From contig QZCP01000018.1 in NCBI GenBank assembly GCA_003956705.1, forward strand, positions 22,424 through 86,423: a DNA stretch of 64,000 nt, in the 5' to 3' direction. Each line of letters starts with the position of its first letter. Position 1 is the first letter of the stretch. Made by a program: the position numbers and the translations under genes. The notes below the pieces were generated by a model. The model was given only the letters and a program-made list of their open reading frames with translations. It was not told the DNA's origin and did no database searches. Below are positions 60,561 to 64,000 of the stretch, piece after piece. Origin of the DNA: Brevipalpus yothersi. Taxonomy: Eukaryota; Arthropoda; Arachnida; Trombidiformes; Tenuipalpidae.

Positions 60561-62520
60561 GAAATTGGAAGATTATCATCCAATATTTTTAAGATGGGAT
60601 CCAAAAAAGAGAGAGAGAGAGAGCGATTGGAAAAGAGTATGAATAAAAGAGAGAGAGAAGAGAAAAAGTGAGAATTTGATGATAGGATCGGAAGATGGAA
60701 AAATGATGGATCAGGTGAATAAGAAAGAAAGAAAGAGAATGGAAGCATGAAAATGACAGAATAGAAGTAGGAAGATGGAGAGAGAAATGAAATGATCCCA
60801 ATTCAAGTAGGACCTCCAGAATCATGTTTGAAATCAAAGTGAAAGGGTAAAAAGGATGGTGATGATGTTCTACTAGTGGAAGTCCCAGTGGAAGCTCAAT
60901 GATCGAATACATATATACAGGAGAAGATGATTACGATTCCAAAGATGAGATGGGATGAATGGTCATTTGCCATCAGTATAATGATGATTCAAGGGAGGAC
61001 GGCGAACTTACGGTCATCAAAGATCACCGTATTTTTTGGATGCCTTTTTTTGTCTAATTCAATGTGTGCTGTGTGTGTCTGTATATGTGAAGAATTGGTA
61101 AAAGAAAGTTGGGCGGAAGATAGACTTTTTCTTCCATCCCTCATCTTCTTCTCTCATGGATGTGGTGATTCTGATTATCTGGATGAGAGCAACTCTTTCA
61201 TATGAATTGACTTACCATTGCCCTTCATCATAAATACACGCACACAATGCATAGATGAAAACGATAAAGGCTCTTATCAAAAGCCTAAAGTTCAATGGTC
61301 AGTCAGAATGGTCATCTCTCCACCTTCATTCGATGAGATTCTCTCTCTCTCTTCCACCTTTTTCTATTGAAACTTTTTTTTCTTCCAAGGTAAACAGATA
61401 TTTTTTTATCAAACAAAAAATTAGCATCTTCTTTTGAAATGTGTGTGTGTGCTCTTGAAAAATGTTCATCTTGAGAGAAAAAAAAGGTTTTAGACTTATT
61501 TCCCATCTTTTCTTCTCTACTGGATCTTCAAGTATACACCTTTGAGGCTATACTGATTGTTGGAAATGAATGATAAGTCTACCACTGATTGTGAATGATG
61601 ATCAATTGGAAAGTGCAAGGTTACACACACACAAACACAAGCCTCCGCTTTTTCATGAAAACTGATGGCCACGTGAGAAGATGAATACTGAAGAAGAATC
61701 GAATGATTATCGAACATGAACTGATTTTGGGCACACAATTGTTTTTCAAGTGTTTAAAGATGTCTTTAGAGGAACTTTTTTTCGCGCCTTTTTTCTTGTC
61801 TCTCTCTCTCTTCTTGAATCATGATGTAGATGGTAATGATCGAAAAAGAATTCACAGCAGGAAAATACTGGATCAACAATGAGCTCATCTGCATGAGAAA
61901 AACAACGTGAACAAATGAAAACAATAATCAACACCATTATTGTCAATAATTCGGTAGATGAATTATAATTCAATGTTTGAATATAAGATTTATCCAAACG
62001 ATATGTGTTAACACAAGATACACCATTACCTGGATGGTGCTATAAAGTTTGTCTACCATCATCCTCTTGCCATTATCACTATACACATCATCATGCTATT
62101 TGACCCCTTTTTTCCAATACTATTCCCAATCAAGTTCACGGCTAGCTCAAGAAAAGAGAGAGAAAGATAGAGATAGAAAATCGAGGATATAAGGTGATGC
62201 ATGAAAATGAACTTCATTTCCACTGTAATGTGCTAAAATTTTCTCTTGAATATAATATGAAGAAAAAAAGTTCACGCCATTTATGAATATAATATATCGA
62301 TTCAGTTTTTGTTTGCTTGATAAACGTATATCCATGTATAATCAAACTAAACGAATCGAATCTTCCACTCAAATTATCACTTATCATAACGTTTTGATTC
62401 CTTTATTCTCTCCCTCTTTCTTTCTACATCTTTCTCTCTCTCACACACACATACACATACAAACTCTCTTTAATGCAATCTGAAAGAGAAATAACAACAA
62501 AAACAACTGGGCAACATAAC

Positions 62521-62548
62521 GTACGTTACGTTGCAACGTTGTAACGAT
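62521..62548. other. Palindrome cluster
   Basis: Overlapping ACGT-core palindromes, including AACGTACGTT and ACGTTGCAACGT, within about 30 bp in otherwise AT/GA-rich DNA. Function unknown; could be a factor-binding array. Confidence 0.35.
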
Positions 62549-62860
62549 GCCTTACAGCATGCTGGAAACAGTTTTTGCCAGCTATATCTCATCCAATTCA
62601 AATTGCTTATTTTCTCTTTATCTCTCTCTCCTCTTCCTGCAGGTGAGATTGATTTAGATGGTTTCATCACTTGAACAGAATCAAAAACCGATTGTGAGGG
62701 TGAAAAGATGGAGAGAGAGAAAAAGAGAAAGAGAGAGAGAGAGCAACGAAAATTGAAGAGAAAAAGAGTATGCAAATGTGTGTAGGAAGATTTGGCACAG
62801 TTTTTCTTTTCGTGGGCAAATTCGTGTGAATATAAACCTTGAGATATGGATAAGAGAGAA

Positions 62861-62894
<34 letters not shown>

Positions 62895-64000
62895 AAAGAG
62901 AAATTCATCATATATAATTAGAAATGAGCGCTTAAAAAACCACTAAAATCGCTTCATTTCAATCGAACAAACAGTTTAAGTGAAAATTTTGCATCAAAAG
63001 CTCATGGAAAAGAGAGAGAAAGTTCAGATAGAATAGAGTAAAATAATAGAATTCAATGCATGCCCACGAATTTTTTACCCGTTGTGATAAGCTTTCCGGA
63101 TATTCTGTGACTTGGGCAAAAATTTTCTCATCTCAAAAGCCCCTCCAATAGCAGTGGAAAGTGAGGCCACTTTTACCTTCCCTGCACAATACATATTCAC
63201 TTTTTGTCCATTTAAAATTCAGGGAAAGCAATTCATGCAGCGTGATCATATTTATACAAGATTGTGTGTGTGTATGTGAGAATGCTTATTGCCTGAAACG
63301 TTTGGTCGTGAACAAGAGTGACCAAGTCATTTTTTTTGCCATACAATACAGTAGAGAAAGCAAAAGAACAAGTATTTTGGCCCATCATCATGACAAGATT
63401 TTCTGTAAATGCTAGACTATTCAAGGTTGATAATGATCAGGAAACAAAATATGATACATTCAATGGCTACATATATTCCTTGGTAGATAGTGTCTAGGCA
63501 AATACACTAACGGCAAATGATATGATATTGTTGTTGCTGCTACTGATGTCTGTTTCTTTTTTCCAGGTATAGTTAAAATTGATTGACAAAGATTGTTGAT
63601 TCTTGTGTGTTTGGCATGCTGAATACTAGTTGGTGATAGGCATCATCATTGTAGGGAAAAATTTCTTCCGCTAAACATATACACTTCATGAAGCCTCATG
63701 CTAGCCCAAAGTTCGATGCCCATTTAACGAAATATTTTTGATATTTTTTTCCACTACCAATAGATACCAAGAGAGTGGGAGAGAGAGAGAAAAAAGTAGA
63801 TAGATAGAAAAATTGAAAAAGTGGGCTGAGAAGGATATAAGGTAAAGTTAGTCTGATAAACTAGATTTCATCTGATTACTTGTTGACCTGGCTCTTTGGA
63901 ACTTGCATGATTGTAGAGTAAAGTGGAATGATATTGGAAGAGAGAGAGAGGATGGAGATGAAGATGGGAGCAGAAAGATGCTTTCGATGAGTATCATGAT

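Larger units (their letters stand above)
47106..64000. other. Gene-poor, microsatellite-rich 17-kb interval
   Basis: No complete gene is supported. Frames up to about 120 codons exist (for example 57719-58069 and 60927-61205) but have no family resemblance, no exon chain, and often no ATG. The region has many (GA)n tracts, TG/CA-rich patches, tri-purine stretches and a 470-base gap. Likely long introns or regulatory DNA of flanking genes. Confidence 0.55.

Noticed and set aside
60927..61205. 92-codon ATG frame on the plus strand in the 3' gene-poor region
   Set aside because: Its sequence includes TG-repeat-derived Cys/Val runs (CAVCVCIC) and shows no known motif.
62034..62070. Minus-strand MMVDKLYSTIQ followed by GTAATG, considered as a STOX 5' exon
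   Set aside because: The phase at the donor (0) does not fit the phase-1 acceptor of the first recognised STOX exon, and the peptide matches nothing I know.
1..64000. tRNA, rRNA, CRISPR array, bacterial operon features
   Set aside because: No T-loop/B-box motif with cloverleaf context, no rRNA core and no direct-repeat/spacer array were seen. The DNA is clearly eukaryotic nuclear.

Overview
The window is nuclear DNA from an arthropod, most likely an acariform mite. The evidence is AT-rich DNA, spliceosomal GT-AG introns that are mostly 55-115 bp, animal-type housekeeping genes, two secreted chitin-binding (CBM14) proteins, and a cytochrome P450 that aligns best by eye with the arthropod ecdysteroid enzyme family CYP307. 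I cannot name the species from sequence alone. Long (GA)n/(CT)n tracts are very frequent, and one of them flanks a 470-base assembly gap (56459-56928).

Layout. 1-1.2 kb: exon-like open stretches on the minus strand that I could not identify. 3.0-3.7 kb: mitochondrial ribosomal protein L13 (minus). 3.7-9.0 kb: mostly non-coding, with microsatellites and a TATA-preceded 29-codon ORF. 9.3-12.9 kb: a tandem pair of secreted CBM14 chitin-binding genes with identical intron position and phase. 13.7 kb: a 142-bp MITE-like element with 28-bp perfect inverted ends. 14.8-41.9 kb: a compact gene cluster, in order: synaptotagmin-like (+), GLE1 (-), MRPS11 (+), eEF1G (-), MCM3 (+), RNA polymerase subunit RPABC4/POLR2K (-), COPS4 (+), diaphanous formin (-), NUS1 (+), NRF/acyltransferase-3 membrane protein (+), CYP307-like P450 (-), storkhead-box (STOX) factor (-, 5' end not found). 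42-64 kb: gene-poor and microsatellite-rich. It holds only one convincing orphan exon (47031-47105, +) and is probably the 5' introns and regulatory DNA of the STOX gene and/or of an unidentified neighbour.

How the genes relate. The 14.8-31 kb block alternates strand gene by gene, so it is a chain of convergent pairs (stop codons 55-270 bp apart, 3' ends likely overlapping) and divergent pairs (shared promoters of about 0.3-1.1 kb). Their jobs are broadly housekeeping: mRNA export, mitochondrial translation, cytosolic elongation, DNA replication licensing, transcription, protein turnover, actin assembly and dolichol synthesis. They do not form a single pathway. The P450 (probable ecdysteroidogenesis), the CBM14 proteins (cuticle or gut chitin) and the STOX factor are the more lineage- or development-specific genes. 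Gene models were built by hand from reading frames, splice consensus and remembered family sequences. Exon ends are inferred, not backed by transcripts.
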